The translations under genes were made by a program, and so were the position numbers. 64,000 nt of DNA from positions 11,675,896 to 11,739,895 of the forward strand of contig CM119271.1 of assembly GCA_051294375.1 (NCBI GenBank), given 5' to 3'. Under the pieces are notes generated by a model. The model ran no database searches, was not told where the DNA came from, and was given only the letters and a program-made list of their open reading frames with translations. Below are positions 27,413 through 40,224 of the stretch, piece by piece (positions within the stretch are counted from its first letter, which is position 1; each line of letters opens with the position of its first letter). Source of the DNA: Paraspadella gotoi (taxonomy: Eukaryota; Chaetognatha).

Positions 27413-30338
27413 TTAATCTTCGACGGAGGCAGAGTTCAACACTTCCAAGATCAAAGGATAAACCGGAGTGTATTCCTTAACCTTCTTCTTCTTGCAGATC
27501 TGCTGATAAGACTCCAGCGCCCCGCGGATCATCTCCAGTCGATCGCCGAGGCGAGGATGGTCGTCGAGCCACTTGGAGTAGCGACATTCGGTCCAGCCCA
27601 TCGTCTGGTGGGGCGAGCGAAGTTCCGGAGGACCGCGTCCGAATAAAAACTGGGCGGGAGGGGGACGAGGATAATTCAAAATATACAATTTTATATGCAT
27701 TCGGTTATTAAATGATAAAAACAACAGACCAGCGCTACTAAATCCGGATCGACGACTCCGTTCTTAACCGTTTCTCTGATTTGATCATCTTCGGCAAATA
27801 GAAGAGGCCGAGAACCGCGCAAGACTTTGTAGGCCTGACCCAGCGACGCCAACCCGCCGCGATTGGGTTCGGCCACGAGGGGAGAGACGGCGCCTTCGAG
27901 GGCGGCGAAGTCGGTCGCCAGTCTCAGTCGACCTCCGCTGCCTGGAAAAAGGAAGGGAGATTTTAGTTAATATGATTAATTAAATATTAATTTCCTTATT
28001 AACTCACCCACGGGTCTGACCATCGCCGCGTGGAGGACGAAAAGCCGCAACGTCCTCGACGCGATCCTCTTCAACTCTCCCTCGTGCAGCAAATCTCCGC
28101 AACGGAAGATGGCGAGATAATCTGCAGCAACTCGAGCCACGAAGTCGTTTAGTTCTCTCATGTAGAGGGAAGAGGGCGAAGAGGCGTTCCGTCGAGGAGC
28201 CACTCGGTCTCGATCTTCCGATGAAAAGTCTTCGTTGTGCATCGTCGCCAGGATCTTCTCCAACATCTCGTCCACATTGGATAAGAGAGGAGAGACGACG
28301 GAGAGAGTTAGCGAAGTGAGAGTCTCTCTCGCCTCCGTTAGAGTCTTTTGGTTGAAAAAAGATAATTAATTAATTAATATCTTAATCTATAATAACGTCA
28401 TTGTTTGAGCAGCCACCTGCATGGCCGTGGCCGGCAAAGAGGCGCCGGCGGGGGAGGCCAAGACTTTGCCGACAGATTCGGAGAAAAAGTAAAGGGAGTT
28501 GACGACGGCGGCGTTGGAGAGTTGGGTAGCGTTGGCGGGGCCGATCACCTAAGAGGGTGCAATGTGTGTGTGTGAAAGAGAGAGAGAGAGAGAGAGATAT
28601 AGAGAGAGAGAGAGAGAGACCTGCTTAGCATCATCGTTATCGACGATAATCATCTCGCATTTGGCGGCGAAATTCCTGATGGCCTTCGACACGATGTCGC
28701 AAACTAAATGTTTAAAGAGGAAAAGAGTCATAAAATTTGTTCGGTCTCGGCGAACCTCGTTGCGGGAAGAACTGACCCTCGTGGACGAGCGTGTGGTCGA
28801 AGGCGGCGACGACAACTTCCTGCTGAAGAGTCTTGACCACGTTCTCCATCTCTTCCGTCGACGGAGTCTCTGGAAATCCCGATTCGGCGGAGCGAGTCGC
28901 GAACATTAAATTGATGGGATCCAAAAGCCTGGGAGTTGAAACAGTTTTCATAATATTAATCTCTCTCTCTCTCAAAAAAAAAAAAAAAAACAGAACAAAA
29001 CAAAAAAAGCAATACATACCTCGACAATGCCCTCGTGAGATAAGACTCCTCAAATCCCGCCAGCGCCGCCTTCCGCATCTTCGCCTCGTAATCCTTGGCT
29101 CCGCAACGCCGGATGCCCGACGCCGCAGCCGTCGCCGCTGTCTCGGCCCGCTTCACTCGCGCCCACAATTCGTTGAAGAAGCGAAGAAGTTTGGGAAACT
29201 CTGATTCAAAAGCGCGCGTAACGTGGGAAGACTCTGCTACGTTGGCGAATCGTTGCCGCGTAGCGTCGATGGTGCCAGACCAAAAGGCATCGAGGAGATT
29301 TCTCTGAGGAAGAGCGGTGACGGCGTTATCGTCGATTTGCTCCAAACGAAATTGTTTATCGACAACGATTTGAAGCTGCGCGACTTTTTGATATTCGACG
29401 AAAACTCCATTGGTGAACTTTTCTAGATTCGTCCACAGAGTCGCGCGGAAAGCGGTCAAGTTTCCAGGAACGGGCATGACGGCGCGGCCAGGCGGCGCTG
29501 AGGCGGCGGGGCGTCCGGCGACGGATGTCGAGGAGGCGTTGACGAGGTTGTGGACGTCGAGTCCTTCGGCGGCGACTTTATCCAGCCTCTCGACGGCATC
29601 GGCGACGACTTTGTCAATGACTGAGTCCACGATGTCCAGATTCGCGTAAACTTGAAGAGCGGAAGAGATCTGACTTTGATTGGGCGTGGAGACGCCAGAA
29701 TCCAAGATGGCGGCCGCGCGACGCTCCACCTCCTTCCAGCCTCTTTTCAACGCGGAGCGGTCTTCCTCCACGATTCTGACGCCGGCAAGATCTTCTCCAT
29801 CTAGCAACGCTTTCAGCTCAAAGAGGTTGGAGGCGGCGCCGGCGAGATCCGCCCTCGGGTCAAGGTTTTGTCCTGTCTGATCCGCGGCGCCAAAGGCCGA
29901 CACCTGTCCGGCCAGTTTGCGTCGCAGATGCAGGACTCGTGAGGTCTTTCGCATGAGGTCGCACGCGAGCTGCATTCGCGCCAGCTGCCGCGTCTGACCG
30001 GAAATGCGGACGTAGGCGTCAGTGGTTCGAGTCTTGACGCGCGTCATGGCGGAGAGAAGCGAGGATATGCGGGAATGCAGCATCTGCAGCACCTCCTCGA
30101 GCGTCTCAATGCCCGTGGCGTGCGAGAGCAAATCGCCGTGATGAGCGGAGACTTGACTGTGAATCTCTGCATCGATGATGGCGACGGCGTCGTTTAGTTT
30201 TCTCAGATGATCCGAGACGTTGAGTCCGAGGGTGACGCGAGATGTCGTCTCCGTCACATCGTAATCGTCACCGAGGAATTCTGAACAGATTTCGTCGTCG
30301 CGGAGAAAATCCCAGACGCCGCCCGAACAGGTCTTCAT
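27413..30338 (-). CDS. COG5: Conserved oligomeric Golgi complex subunit 5
   Basis: Seven exons: 30338-29020, 28928-28777, 28703-28621, 28548-28417, 28344-28008, 27941-27730 and 27649-27413, giving 823 aa (human 839). COG5 sits in lobe B of the COG tether for retrograde intra-Golgi vesicles. Seen in order: SEFLGDDYDV, HHGDLLSHATGIETLEEVLQM, TRQLARMQLACDLMRKTSRVL, SALQVYANL, PVPGNLTAFRATLWTNLEKF, FESEFPKLLRFFNELW, LLDPINLMF, HNEDFSSED, LYMRELNDFVARVAADY, GGRLRLATDFAALEGAV, LRGSRPLLF, and near the end SKWLDDHPRLGDRLEMIRGALESYQ and EYTPVYPLILEVL. An (AG)n run touches the exon 3 donor. A TTTATT cluster at ~27270-27285 may give the polyadenylation signal ~130 bases after the stop. Confidence 0.95.
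28577..28618. repeat. (AG)n microsatellite at the COG5 exon 3 donor
   Basis: An AG run with one interruption lies immediately downstream of the donor; on the coding strand the intron starts GTCTCTCTCT. Confidence 0.9.
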
Positions 30339-31505
30339 CTTGAGAAAAGATGCTCGAACCGATTAACCGAATTGTAACCGATTAACCCAATAGTAACCGA
30401 TTATTGTCAATGAAAAACAAAATCCGATTTTCTGAAAAAAAGGAGTTTTTAATTTTTTTTTAAATAAGCCGATTTTTCGACAACTTAGTCATTTTTCCAA
30501 TAAGGTTACGTATGTGACAAAAGAAAAATATATTGCCAAAGCCGTTTTTTTCCCTTTTTTTTTTTCAAAAAAAAGATATTAATAAAAATACGGGAGGAAA
30601 TTAAATGTCTTAAACTTCGGGCAGTTTTGAGAATCAAGGTTAATAAAAACAAAAAAAGTTTAAATTAAATTTACTGCAAAATAAAAACTGCCTTCCGACG
30701 CAAGAATTAGTGAAACGAATATGTGTGACGAAATTCGGTTTATTAAAACCTCGCGAAATGATAGGATATAAATAAGCTCAGTATAACAGTTTCTTTTTTG
30801 TTTCTTTTTTGGAGAGCTTAAAGAAGAAATTAAAGGCTACAATTATACATGACAGATGTCTTTTTTTTTTGTAAGGTTTCGGTGAATTTGTGCCTCTCGC
30901 GTCTGATAGCTAAATATTTCATTGGTACAGTTTTTTTTAGTTTTTTTATTTTTAATCTACTTTATCTGTGATAAGAGGATTAATGGCTTCACGCAATCGC
31001 GGAAAAAATCGACCCATATATGGACGTATTTGGGGGACGCCATTTACAAATTTACATTTACATTTATTACATTAATATTTTTTCGCTTCTTTTAAGAAAA
31101 GAAATAACCTTAAATTTAAGAATATTTGGAGCTGCTGTTGAAAAGTTTTTGTAAAAAGTTACCAACGCAAAATTAATTAGTAAAAGACGACATAATTATC
31201 TTGAAAATATCAAGGAAATATCGCGAGGAATATATTTTCTTAAATCTTAGTAAACCCCCCAACAGCTGCTCCATTTGAAAAAAAGGCCCAAATTTAAAAA
31301 AAGGATAAAATACGTTTTTTTTTATTATTTCGTAGTCGAAAGAGAAAAAATAATTGGAGAACAACAATGAAATTATAAACTTAAAAGTTTTTCTTAGACG
31401 GAAATCTTCGCTCTTTTCTTTCTCTCTCTCCCTCTTTCTCTCTCTCTCTCGCGACTCCTTCTTCGAGCAGACGACGACGACGACAACGACAATTCATTCA
31501 GCTTC
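30339..31505. other. Spacer between caprin and COG5
   Basis: 1.17 kb, the longest gene-free stretch outside the mobile nest. It is AT-rich with many T- and A-runs. A (TC)n patch (31420-31450) and a CGA/GAC cluster (31470-31492) sit just past the caprin stop. No ORF or RNA gene is convincing. Confidence 0.55.
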
Positions 31506-34411
31506 TCATTGACGGAATCCGTTGCCGCCCCTCATATCTCCGCGCGGATCGCCCCTAGGGTCACCGCCCCTAGGGTCACCGCCCCGGGGATCGCCCCCTC
31601 TGGCTCCGTTCCTCATGTAGGTCGAGGATCCTCTTCCTCTTCCTCCTCCATATCCTCCCCTAATTGTGGCGCCACCTCTCGCGGCGTAACCGCCTCTTCC
31701 GCCGCCACCGCCTCCGTAACCGCCCCACCTTCCTCCTCCGCCTCGATGTCCTCCGACGGCGGTGTTCATCGGTTTGCGATAACCGCCACCGCCGCCTCCG
31801 TATCCACCGCCGGAGTGGTGATCGTTAGAGTGGTAGCTCTGCTTGGAGGAGACGTCGTCGTCGGCGTAGAGGTTGTTCATCTGCTGGGCGAGTCTGCCGG
31901 CGGCTCCGTCCGACGGCTGCGGCGGCTGCGCCACGTTTGGGAGAGGTCCGTTGCTCTTGGAGGAAGGGGCGACCCCGGATCCGGCGGCCGTGCCGAAAGC
32001 CCCTACCCCCATCTCCACCTTGGCCTCGAAAGCGCGGGGGCCGAACATGGTCGGGTAGACGTTAGTTTGAGGAGGCGATTCGGGCCAAGCGTGGGGCTGA
32101 GGGGGAGGAGGATCAGCAGCGGAAAGAGAAGAGGAGAATCCGTTGGAACCGACGGCCACTGAAGATGACTGACTCGCCGTCTGAAAGAAAAGGGATGGGA
32201 AATAAAAGTTTAACAAATACGAATGATTCAATTGATAAATCGTTAAATAATACTAATGAAGTTGATAAATGCTTAATTCGAAAATCTTCATACTAGATGA
32301 ATATCAACGATCAATTATGTAATCAATTAATCGATTTATCGATAAATAATTTATTATTCAAAGTTGTTAAGCATTAATCAATAATTCAGAAACCAGATTA
32401 AACGCTTCAGCAACCGAGTTAAAAAAAAAGTGGGGGATTTCTCGCCTGTTTATCAGGCGATTCCGTCAGCAGCGAACTCCCGGTAAAGTCGAGCCCGTCG
32501 CCTCCGCCGCCAATCACGGAGCCGACGCCGAAGCTCAACGTCTCGTGCAACTGAGTCCCGGACTTTTGGTTTTGCCGAGAGAGAGACGAGTTTCCGGCGG
32601 CGGCGACCGGCAACATCGAGTCCATTCCGCCTTTGGGGAGGAGATTGCCGGAAATGGCGGCCGTGGAGGAGGCGGAAGAGGAAAGGGGCGGAGAGGAGGT
32701 CCGTCCGAAGGGAGACTCTTGACTCTGGGGGAGGAGGAGGAGGAGCAGGGGGAAGAGGAAGAGGAAAGAGTTAGAAAAGGTAAACAGACAATCTATCAAT
32801 GAAAGATGAAACACCAAGCTCTCACCTGCTTGGAATGATAAGAATTGTTGGTAGACTGAAAATGATTGTGGTGGCGAAGCTGAGAGGAGCCGGGCGGACG
32901 GTGGGTGCTCGAAGACTCCAGCGCTGCTCCTGGAGGAGGAAGAGGAAATAAGTCAAGAATAAAGAAAACAAGAGGGAGATAGAAACCGAGATAGAGAGGG
33001 AGAGATTAATTAAACTTACCAGGAGCCCGCGAGGAAAACCCCGCGGGGTCTCTGGCGCCATGATCGGCCGCCAAGCCTACGCCCACTCCGGCGCCGCTAC
33101 CGCCGCCAATTTGGGAGGCAGGGGACGTGACGGCTTCGGATCCTTGAGGAAGAATTAATTATGTAGGGGATTAATTTTTGAATTATTTTAAATTATATAG
33201 AGTTCGTCAATCTCATTTGCATATTGTCGAGTTCTGATTTAAATTTTCATAAATTTTTATTCTATTGCCCTAAAGGTTTAATTTTCATATTTGTCTGTAT
33301 TTATTATCATAATAACCTAAATATACTTTTAATCACTTCTGATTCCATCTGACTTCTATATTTACGATTAATTAATTAATAATTGATATATAATTGATAA
33401 TAGATATATCTTATATGTCTTAGATATATCTTATCAGTTATCATATATTTTTTATAGATTTAGATATCTTATATATCTTTTATATATCTTATATCTTATC
33501 TTATACATATGGATTTATTATATTTTATATTTGATTGTTTTTGGTCCTATACTTTTCACATTTTAGTACTTCAACATTCTGGAACGTTTGTTTTTATAGT
33601 TTTTTATAAATTACACTATGCCTAAATTAGTCCTTAATATTTTTTTAAATTTTTGTGTTAATGACTTCTGTTTTTCTGTCCATCATTGATGTCAGTTTAG
33701 TTTTATTTGTTTATCGCGTTGTTATTAATTTGTTGCTGGTTTCGTTAATACTGTTTTTGGTATTAATTAAAAAAAAACTATAATGTATCCACCTCCTATA
33801 ACTAATCAATGATAAAAATCCCAAAACCCTCACCCACAGCCCCCGTCGGCCTTTTGGATCCCGTGACGAGCATAACGGCTGGGTCGTCGATCATGGGCGA
33901 GGGACCCGCGGCGGGGATCGCGGCGGGGATCGCCCCGGAGATGGGAGCGGGGATCGCCGGGGAATCAGAGTCCAAAAAAGAGTCTTGGAGGAAGTTGATG
34001 CTTCCCTGGACAGACTCCATCACCTTGGGGTGGTGGGGAGTTATTCGATTATTATTACAATGTCATAATCTTAATCAAAGAAATAGTTTAACTAGACTCG
34101 GAAACAAAGGCCTTTTCCCCACCCCCCCCCCACCTGGTGAAAGGGCCTCGGCGGAGCCAGCGTGAAGGAGTAACTGTCTTTGTCCTGCTCTTGAGCGACT
34201 GGTTCCTGAATGGACGGTTTCGTTGGGTTGGAATGAGAAAAAGCCTCCTTCGCGGCTCCGGGCTGCTGCTGCTGCTGCTGCTCCATGGCTGCCGGTGGAA
34301 AATCCTCCTTCGTTTTCTGAGGCAACGAATTTTCTAAGGAGGAAAAAAAATCGTGAAATGTTATCAATTTGGGCAAATTACTATATTCACATAATATGTT
34401 TAAAGAGTGGC

Positions 34412-34468
<57 letters not shown>

Positions 34469-35966
34469 TGCAAGGCGTTGGTTTTGCTTTGGGCGAGAAG
34501 CGTCGAATCTCCCGACTTTCGACGAACGGATTCGTCGTCTTCGTCGTGAGATCTCGATCGTTGATGAGCGAAGACAGGAACCGGAGCCTCGGATTCGACG
34601 ACGTGATCCACGTGCATCGACCTGAAGGTTAAAATATTAAATGTGTTAAAAATAATATTACCGAATGTCTTGAATTTTTTTTCTCATTAATTTTTACAAT
34701 AATATACTATGACAAAGTTAGGAAGACCGATATTACTAGCAGTAAACACGAGTTGAGAGAAATGTTTAAATTATTCAGAAACTATCTAAATGCTGCAATA
34801 TGCAAATGAGATTTAAAAACTTCACATTGAGACTCACCGTTCCTCTTCCTCCTTCGCCTTGTCTCTCCCCTCTATTCCTGCCTCGGGCGAATTCCCAACG
34901 AGCGACGAGTCTTCCGCTTCAGAATCGACGCCGGCGTCGTTAACCGCTTCCGCCACGCCCACCGGCGCCGCCAATATGACGTCGCAATACCCGCTGACGA
35001 GGACGCGCTCCAAAACGCCGCTCACGTCGGCATAGGTCAAGTCCTCGGAGGTCTTTCGGGCGACGGAAGCGTCGAGAAGCGCCTGAAGATGATCGGTGGC
35101 TAAGTTCCAGGCTTCGTCGTCGCCGGCGGCGAGAAGGTCATCGCCGCGGAGACGCACGGCGGCGCCGACCTCTTCCATCGCCGCCAATTCCGCCTCGGAC
35201 ACGAGCGGCGCTCCGTTGGCGCCGGCGAGCAGATCCCGTTTGGCCTGCGGCTGCGCGAGGACGCGAAAGACGCGGTTGACGCCGATCACGTGACGCAGAC
35301 GTTTGAGGTCGCAAGCGCGTTTCTCCTGGGCAGAGATTTTGGCCTGGTGCTTCTCTTCTCTGATGGCGTCGTAGGCCAATTTGCGGAAAGAATCCGCGAG
35401 CTCTTTGGCGAAGTAGATGGCGCCCACCACCTAGGGGAATCGGAAGGAGATCGTTTTATGTTCATTGTCTTTGGTTATTTCGTCTTTTGTTTATTGTGGT
35501 TATTGAACTCGATCATATTGCTCACCTCCTCATAGTGCGAGGCTGCCTCCCTTTGGTCTTTGTTCAGATTCTCTCCCGCTTCGAGTTTGACGTTGTACTC
35601 GTGCAGCCTTTCCCTCCGCTTCTCCAGATTCCTCCGCCTCTTGTCCAGAGACTTGAAGATCTGCTTGAGATTCTCCGGCGCCAAATCTTCGATGGCGGCG
35701 CCGGAATTTGTGGTGGCGTTGGTGGCGGCGGAGGCGGACTTGTGCGGAGCCGGCGGCTCCACCGGGGAATCGACCCTCGATCCCCCGCGGTCCGAGTTTG
35801 ACGAGGAAGTTGGGGCGTCTCCTCCCGCGGCCGCCGCGGCTGCGGCCGCAGAGATCGACGCCAAGGGGTTCTTGGGAGGTGGAAAGGAAGAGGGTGGAAA
35901 GGAAGAGGGTGGAAAGGAAGAGGGTGGAAAGGAAGAGGGTGGAAAGGAGTTATGATTGAAGGACAT
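31506..35966 (-). CDS. CAPRIN1: Caprin family RNA-granule protein
   Basis: Nine exons: 35966-35526, 35430-34838, 34621-34467, 34333-34134, 34023-33834, 33142-33020, 32929-32826, 32724-32446 and 32180-31506, giving 919 aa, all in phase. Caprins bind mRNA and G3BP and act in stress granules and translation control. The start is the only ATG, MSFNHNS, followed by four FPPSS repeats. Residues ~95-330 are the caprin HR1 coiled coil and dimer region (FKSLDKRRRNLEKRRERLHEYNVKLEAGENLNKDQREAASHYEEV, RVFRVLAQPQAKRDLL, PLVSEAELAAMEEV). VQGSINFLQDSFLDSD matches the conserved QGPYNFIQDSMLD motif. The last exon is Gly/Arg-rich with RGG and four tandem RGGDP-type units. One donor (exon 8) appears to be GC. 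Which vertebrate paralogue is closer cannot be settled. Confidence 0.9.
32444..32446 (-). other. Probable GC-AG 5' splice site in caprin
   Basis: Exon 8 ends AAACAG|GCGAGAA and joins in phase to TASQSSS after a TTTCTTTCAG acceptor. No GT donor in the neighbourhood gives an equally good junction. Confidence 0.65.
34414..34464. repeat. (TC)n microsatellite at the caprin exon 3 donor
   Basis: About 25 TC units touch the donor; on the coding strand the intron starts GTGAGAGAGAG. Confidence 0.95.
35879..35943. repeat. 15 bp coding tandem repeat in caprin exon 1
   Basis: GGTGGAAAGGAAGAG repeated four times, coding FPPSS x4 on the minus strand. Length 15 keeps the frame, so copy number can vary. 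Confidence 0.95.
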
Positions 35967-36455
35967 GGAATCACAAAGTGAGTCATGGTTGATCTCCTTT
36001 TTGTTAAAACTAAAATATAAAAACAACGCCTCTCTCTCATAATCCAAACAAAAAGGAATTAAGAATGGATTTTGGATAAATGATCTGGGGAAATACGGTT
36101 GTAGTTATTTTTATCGCAATCCCATCATTCACCGGATTAAACAACTGACCTGCGTCGCAGTTGGCATCCCTGATCAACGAAAAGCTTGAAAAGAGCTCCG
36201 TCTAGAAAAAGTTTTATGTTTATCCTAAAACGAAATCGGAGAAATCGTAGAAGAAAAATCATTTTTATAATTATAATTAATTTATAATTATAATATATAT
36301 ATTTCAAGTACATGAGGAAATGAGAAAACAATAATTTGACCAAAAAAAATGTTATAAACACGAAGGGAAAGAAATGAAAAATGAACAAGTCTAAATTTGT
36401 TGAGTCCATCCGGTCCGCTCCGCCTTCTCTTTAACTCCCCCCGCACCTCCTCATT
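35967..36455. other. Spacer between SF3A2 and caprin
   Basis: 489 bp, AT-rich, with an (AT)n-like patch near 36290. It is the upstream flank of caprin plus the SF3A2 3' end. No other feature seen. Confidence 0.55.
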
Positions 36456-37454
36456 TCACGGCGGCGGCGGCGGCGGCACGAAGCCACCGATGGCGAAAGC
36501 GGCGCCGGGCACCTTGCCGGGCGGCGGCGGCGGCGCCGCCAGGGCCCGCGGGTTATCGAACTTGAAGGCGAACTGGAGGAAGAATTGCTTGGTCTCCTTG
36601 TTCCAGTAGGTCCAGAACTTGCGCTCGCTCTTGTCAACCTCTCGACTGGGGATCTTGAAGGAGATAGTCTCGTAAGGTTCGCAGGCAAAGAGGAGATATT
36701 GCCACTTCTTGTCCGGCGGCTCGATCTTCTGTTCGTAGGCGGACATGAAGCGGTGACGCGGGACCACGCCCTCGGCGATCTCGGGGTAGTCGATCTGGAA
36801 GAGGAGAGACTGTTGCGCCGTCTCGGGTTCTCGTTGTTTCGTCACTTTGTATCCGGGGCGACCGATTTTGACGAACTTGCGGACTTCGACTTTGACCTGG
36901 AGAAGAAAAGAATGTGTGGACATGAAGGAATGAACGAAGGGATGAACGAACGAACGAAGGATCAGACGAACGAACGAATGAACGAACAAAGGGACAACAA
37001 AGAAGAAAGAAAATCAGGAATGAGCGGTTTGGATGAGCGAAAACCCGAAAGAATAACGGAATAAATAAATATTAAATAACCAATTAACGAACGAGCGAAT
37101 CAATGGACAAACCAAGACAAACCGCATTTGACCCAAGAATATCGAACCCACCTTCTCAGGAGCCGGCTGAGCCGGGGCGTCCTGTGCCTCTTTGGCTGCT
37201 CTTCGTGCCAAGTTGGCCTGATGCTTCTTGCCCTGCGTGTGGGCCAAGTAGCTGCCCTCGTTGTTGTGCAGAGTGAGACAGAGTTTGCACTCGTAGGATC
37301 CCAAATGGTTCTTCATGAAGTAAGGATCCTTGGCGATGTCTATCGTCTCCAACGCCAACTGACGGAGGCGCTCGCGTCGATCTCGGTTGGCGTCGGAGGC
37401 GGACGCTACGCCTCCGCCGCCGGTTTTACCGCCGGCGCGATTTTGAAAATCCAT
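36456..37454 (-). CDS. SF3A2: Splicing factor 3A subunit 2
   Basis: Two exons, 37454-37152 and 36896-36456, giving 247 aa. Part of the SF3a complex of U2 snRNP, needed for branch-site recognition. MDFQNRAGGKTGGGGVASAS matches the family start almost exactly; the matrin-type zinc finger is YECKLCLTLHNNEGSYLAHTQGKKHQ (two Cys, two His). KFVKIGRPGYKV, QQSLLFQIDYPEIAEG, PRHRFMSAYEQKIEPPDKKWQYLLFACEPYETISFKIPSREVD and FWTYWNKETKQFFLQFAFK follow. The long proline heptad tail of the vertebrate protein is absent; only a short Pro/Gly-rich end remains. The intron holds degenerate GAAC tetranucleotide repeats (36,930-36,990). The start lies 109 bp from the TAF1A stop. Confidence 0.96.
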
Positions 37455-37563
37455 GGCGATTCGCTTTTAGTCGCTTTAATAAAATTATCAACGAATAACG
37501 ATAAGCCAAAAAAAGTAAGCAATAACGAAATAACAATTAACATAATAGTAACATTTCGTAGTT

Positions 37564-39462
37564 TTACTGGGAGTTTGTGGTTTTTAATGAAGCGAGTTTG
37601 TCAACGTAAGACTGGAAATAAGTTTGGGTCATCGCTTGGCTTTTGTCTTGAGAAAAAAGTGAATCACTCGAAATTTTTTGCACAAATTTGAGAAAAGCGA
37701 GTTTAGCCTTGATGAGTTTCTTGGCGTCGACGCATTCCAAATCCCCGGCGGCCGCGGCAGAGCCAAAGTGCATCTTGGGCCACCAGTCGGCGCGGCACTC
37801 GAACCATTCTTCGCGGAAACACTCTCTGGCAAAGGCCACTCTCGCCGGCGAGCACTCGCCGCCTCGGAGAAGGTGCGCCAAAAGTCTCCAAGACTCGGCG
37901 TCTCTTTTCCAAACTGGAAAATCGAGAAGATCAAAAACGAGGCGAAGAGATCGACGGGGAATTTGATCGACGCCGACGGCGGCGAATTCGTTCAAACGAT
38001 CGACGAGCTTAAAGACGATCGTCTTGTTCATGGGACATAACTCATTGTAGGAGACAAGGACTTCGTCGTAGAGCCTTCGCCGCTCTTCCACCGAGTATGC
38101 GTAGTCTTCTTCTTCATCGGTCTCAAACTTTTCCAAAAAGTCAATAAGCGCCTCATGCGCGTTGGGATTCCATGGATGGACTTCACGATAACGGGTCAGA
38201 ACTTCGAGGCAACGTTTCTCTCCATGGGGTTGTCGACGAAGAATCCCGAGAAAAGCTGAAAGAAATCCATCCCATGAGTGATCCTCGATGAACACAACCT
38301 CTTCGAAGCAACGGATTGCTTGTTCCTCCATCGACTTTGCTTTGGCCTCCCGTTTGTCGGCCGCCATGAGTTCTGCATTGATTTCCTCAGCGCTGGTTTT
38401 ATTGGCTTTTCTTTCATCCAAGGCATCCATATCAAAATCAAAGAATGTCACGGTTCTCGCCCTCGTTTCGTCCCAATTGCGAGGTTTGACCTCATCGCCG
38501 TCCGTCCGCAGCTTTTGAGCGTAAAAGGCGCAAGAGAGTCCCGTGAGGGCGGTGAAGAGCGCCTTCACTTCTTTCGCCCAAGGAGTTACGATTTTTGAGT
38601 GAAACTGTTTAGGTCTCTCGGTTTCGATGCGGCTCTGCAGTCGCGCGGCTGTGTCGAAGCGGTCGTGTTGCAGGAGCAGCGGCAGCCAGTGAACGCCCAC
38701 GTCGCGGGGATCGATGTTAACGCCGTCGAGGAGAACGCCGACGAGACGTTCCAAGGCAGAGAATTGAATATTCGCGCCCTCCCGCAAATCGTTTTCCCCT
38801 CCGGCGGCAACGAATATCTCCAAAGCCGTCTTCAGCACCAACGTTGGAATGTCCCTGTTAACCAAGGCGTCGCGAGTGTGGGCGGCGATGGCCCAGACGG
38901 CGTAGGCGGCCTGGCGGTACCGCCGCTTCAACAAACACCGACGTAGCATCTCGGTCAGAAGTCCGAAGTGGCCGCAGCCGTGACGAACGCCGGACTCGAG
39001 GTTTCCGATTTCTTCTCCGAACTTTTTCAGGTTGTCGAGGTTGCGGTAAAACCTGAAACAGAGAATATAAACTAATAAAATAAAATATTATTACAAAACC
39101 ATATATATTAAAAAGCTTGTTTCTCACCAAGCAACTTCCAAGTTTTCCTCTTCCTCTTCCTCGATCTCCAGCATCAACGATTGATAATCGACTCTCCCGT
39201 GACCTTTGACATTCTTCCCGACCTCGGGTCGATGCAACAAAACTCGCATAACGCCACGAAAAAGTTCAGCGTCGATGGAGGACTTGGCACGCCCATCCAT
39301 GGGAGTTGAAGGAGTGTTGGCGCCGATGGCGGAGGAGTTGAGGTCGAAGTCTTCAGGGTCGTCGTCATTATCATCGTCATCATTGTCGTCGTCGTCGGGA
39401 AAGTCGACCTCGTGATCAGATCGACCCGAAACAAAATCCTTCACATCGATTAATCGCGACAT
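37564..39462 (-). CDS. TAF1A: RNA polymerase I TBP-associated factor, subunit A
   Basis: Two exons, 39462-39128 and 39052-37564, giving 607 aa (human 450). TAF1A is a subunit of SL1, which places Pol I on rDNA promoters. The N-terminus is acidic with Asp runs. The long second exon is helical throughout. Family anchors are VHPWNPNAHEALIDFLEKF (human has NPNAHIYLYNFL), LVFDLLDFPVWKRDAESWRLLAHLL and EWFECRADWWPKMHFGSA (human EWNSRKNWWPGFHFSY). Similarity elsewhere is weak, as usual for this fast-evolving family. The extra length lies in the acidic start and a charged insert near residues 300-350. Confidence 0.82.
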
Positions 39463-40224
39463 TTCTGAGTAATGAGGGAAAAAGGCATTCGGTTTTCGGT
39501 TGTAGTTAAATATTACGGAAGACTTTGATTAATAGAAGAAGGAGTAAAGTAGATATGAGGGATCTCAATAGTCGTAATTGTTCGAATGAAAATAAAGACA
39601 CGCTTGAGTATTTTGAGTTGAACAAAAAAAGCCGCAACCTCAATCAATGCGATCAACGGGAAAGAGAGAATATGATATTAAATATATATCATATACTAAC
39701 AGATTAAGTGGCACTTTACGGTTTTAACTGGTATAAAATATAATTCCCTCCTACATTCAGCTTTGTAATCTAATTTAGCTCTAGTTTCTAGACTCATTAC
39801 GGTAGATCACAGGCAGAGAAACAATTCAGTTGTGTAATGCGTAAGAACAATCGTCACAGTAATATAAACGATACATTATTCAATCTTCAATGTATTAACC
39901 TACAGTTTCATTTTGATCTCGATTTATTTTCATCAAAAGTCAACAAACGTCAGATTCAATTTCCTCCGGTGGAAGAAAAATCAGGGCGTAAAAATAAAGA
40001 AAAATCTCTAACGTTTAACAACCTCTAACATAATTAAACAACAAGATGTAAATGTTCTTGTATGAAATGATAAGTATTAAGTATTGCCATTTGAAAGTCG
40101 GGGATAGGAGAAAGACTAGAATTACCTCTTTTGACATGCTATAATATAAAAGACGTTCTCTGAGTCTAAAGGTTAAATAACGCGATTATCGAAGGCAATA
40201 AACTGGACAGATTTTTTTGCATAT
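39463..40224. other. Spacer between the PEAK-like gene and TAF1A
   Basis: 762 bp, AT-rich. Short plus-strand frames (39525-39707, 39837-40028) have no recognisable similarity. No repeat or RNA gene seen. Confidence 0.55.
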
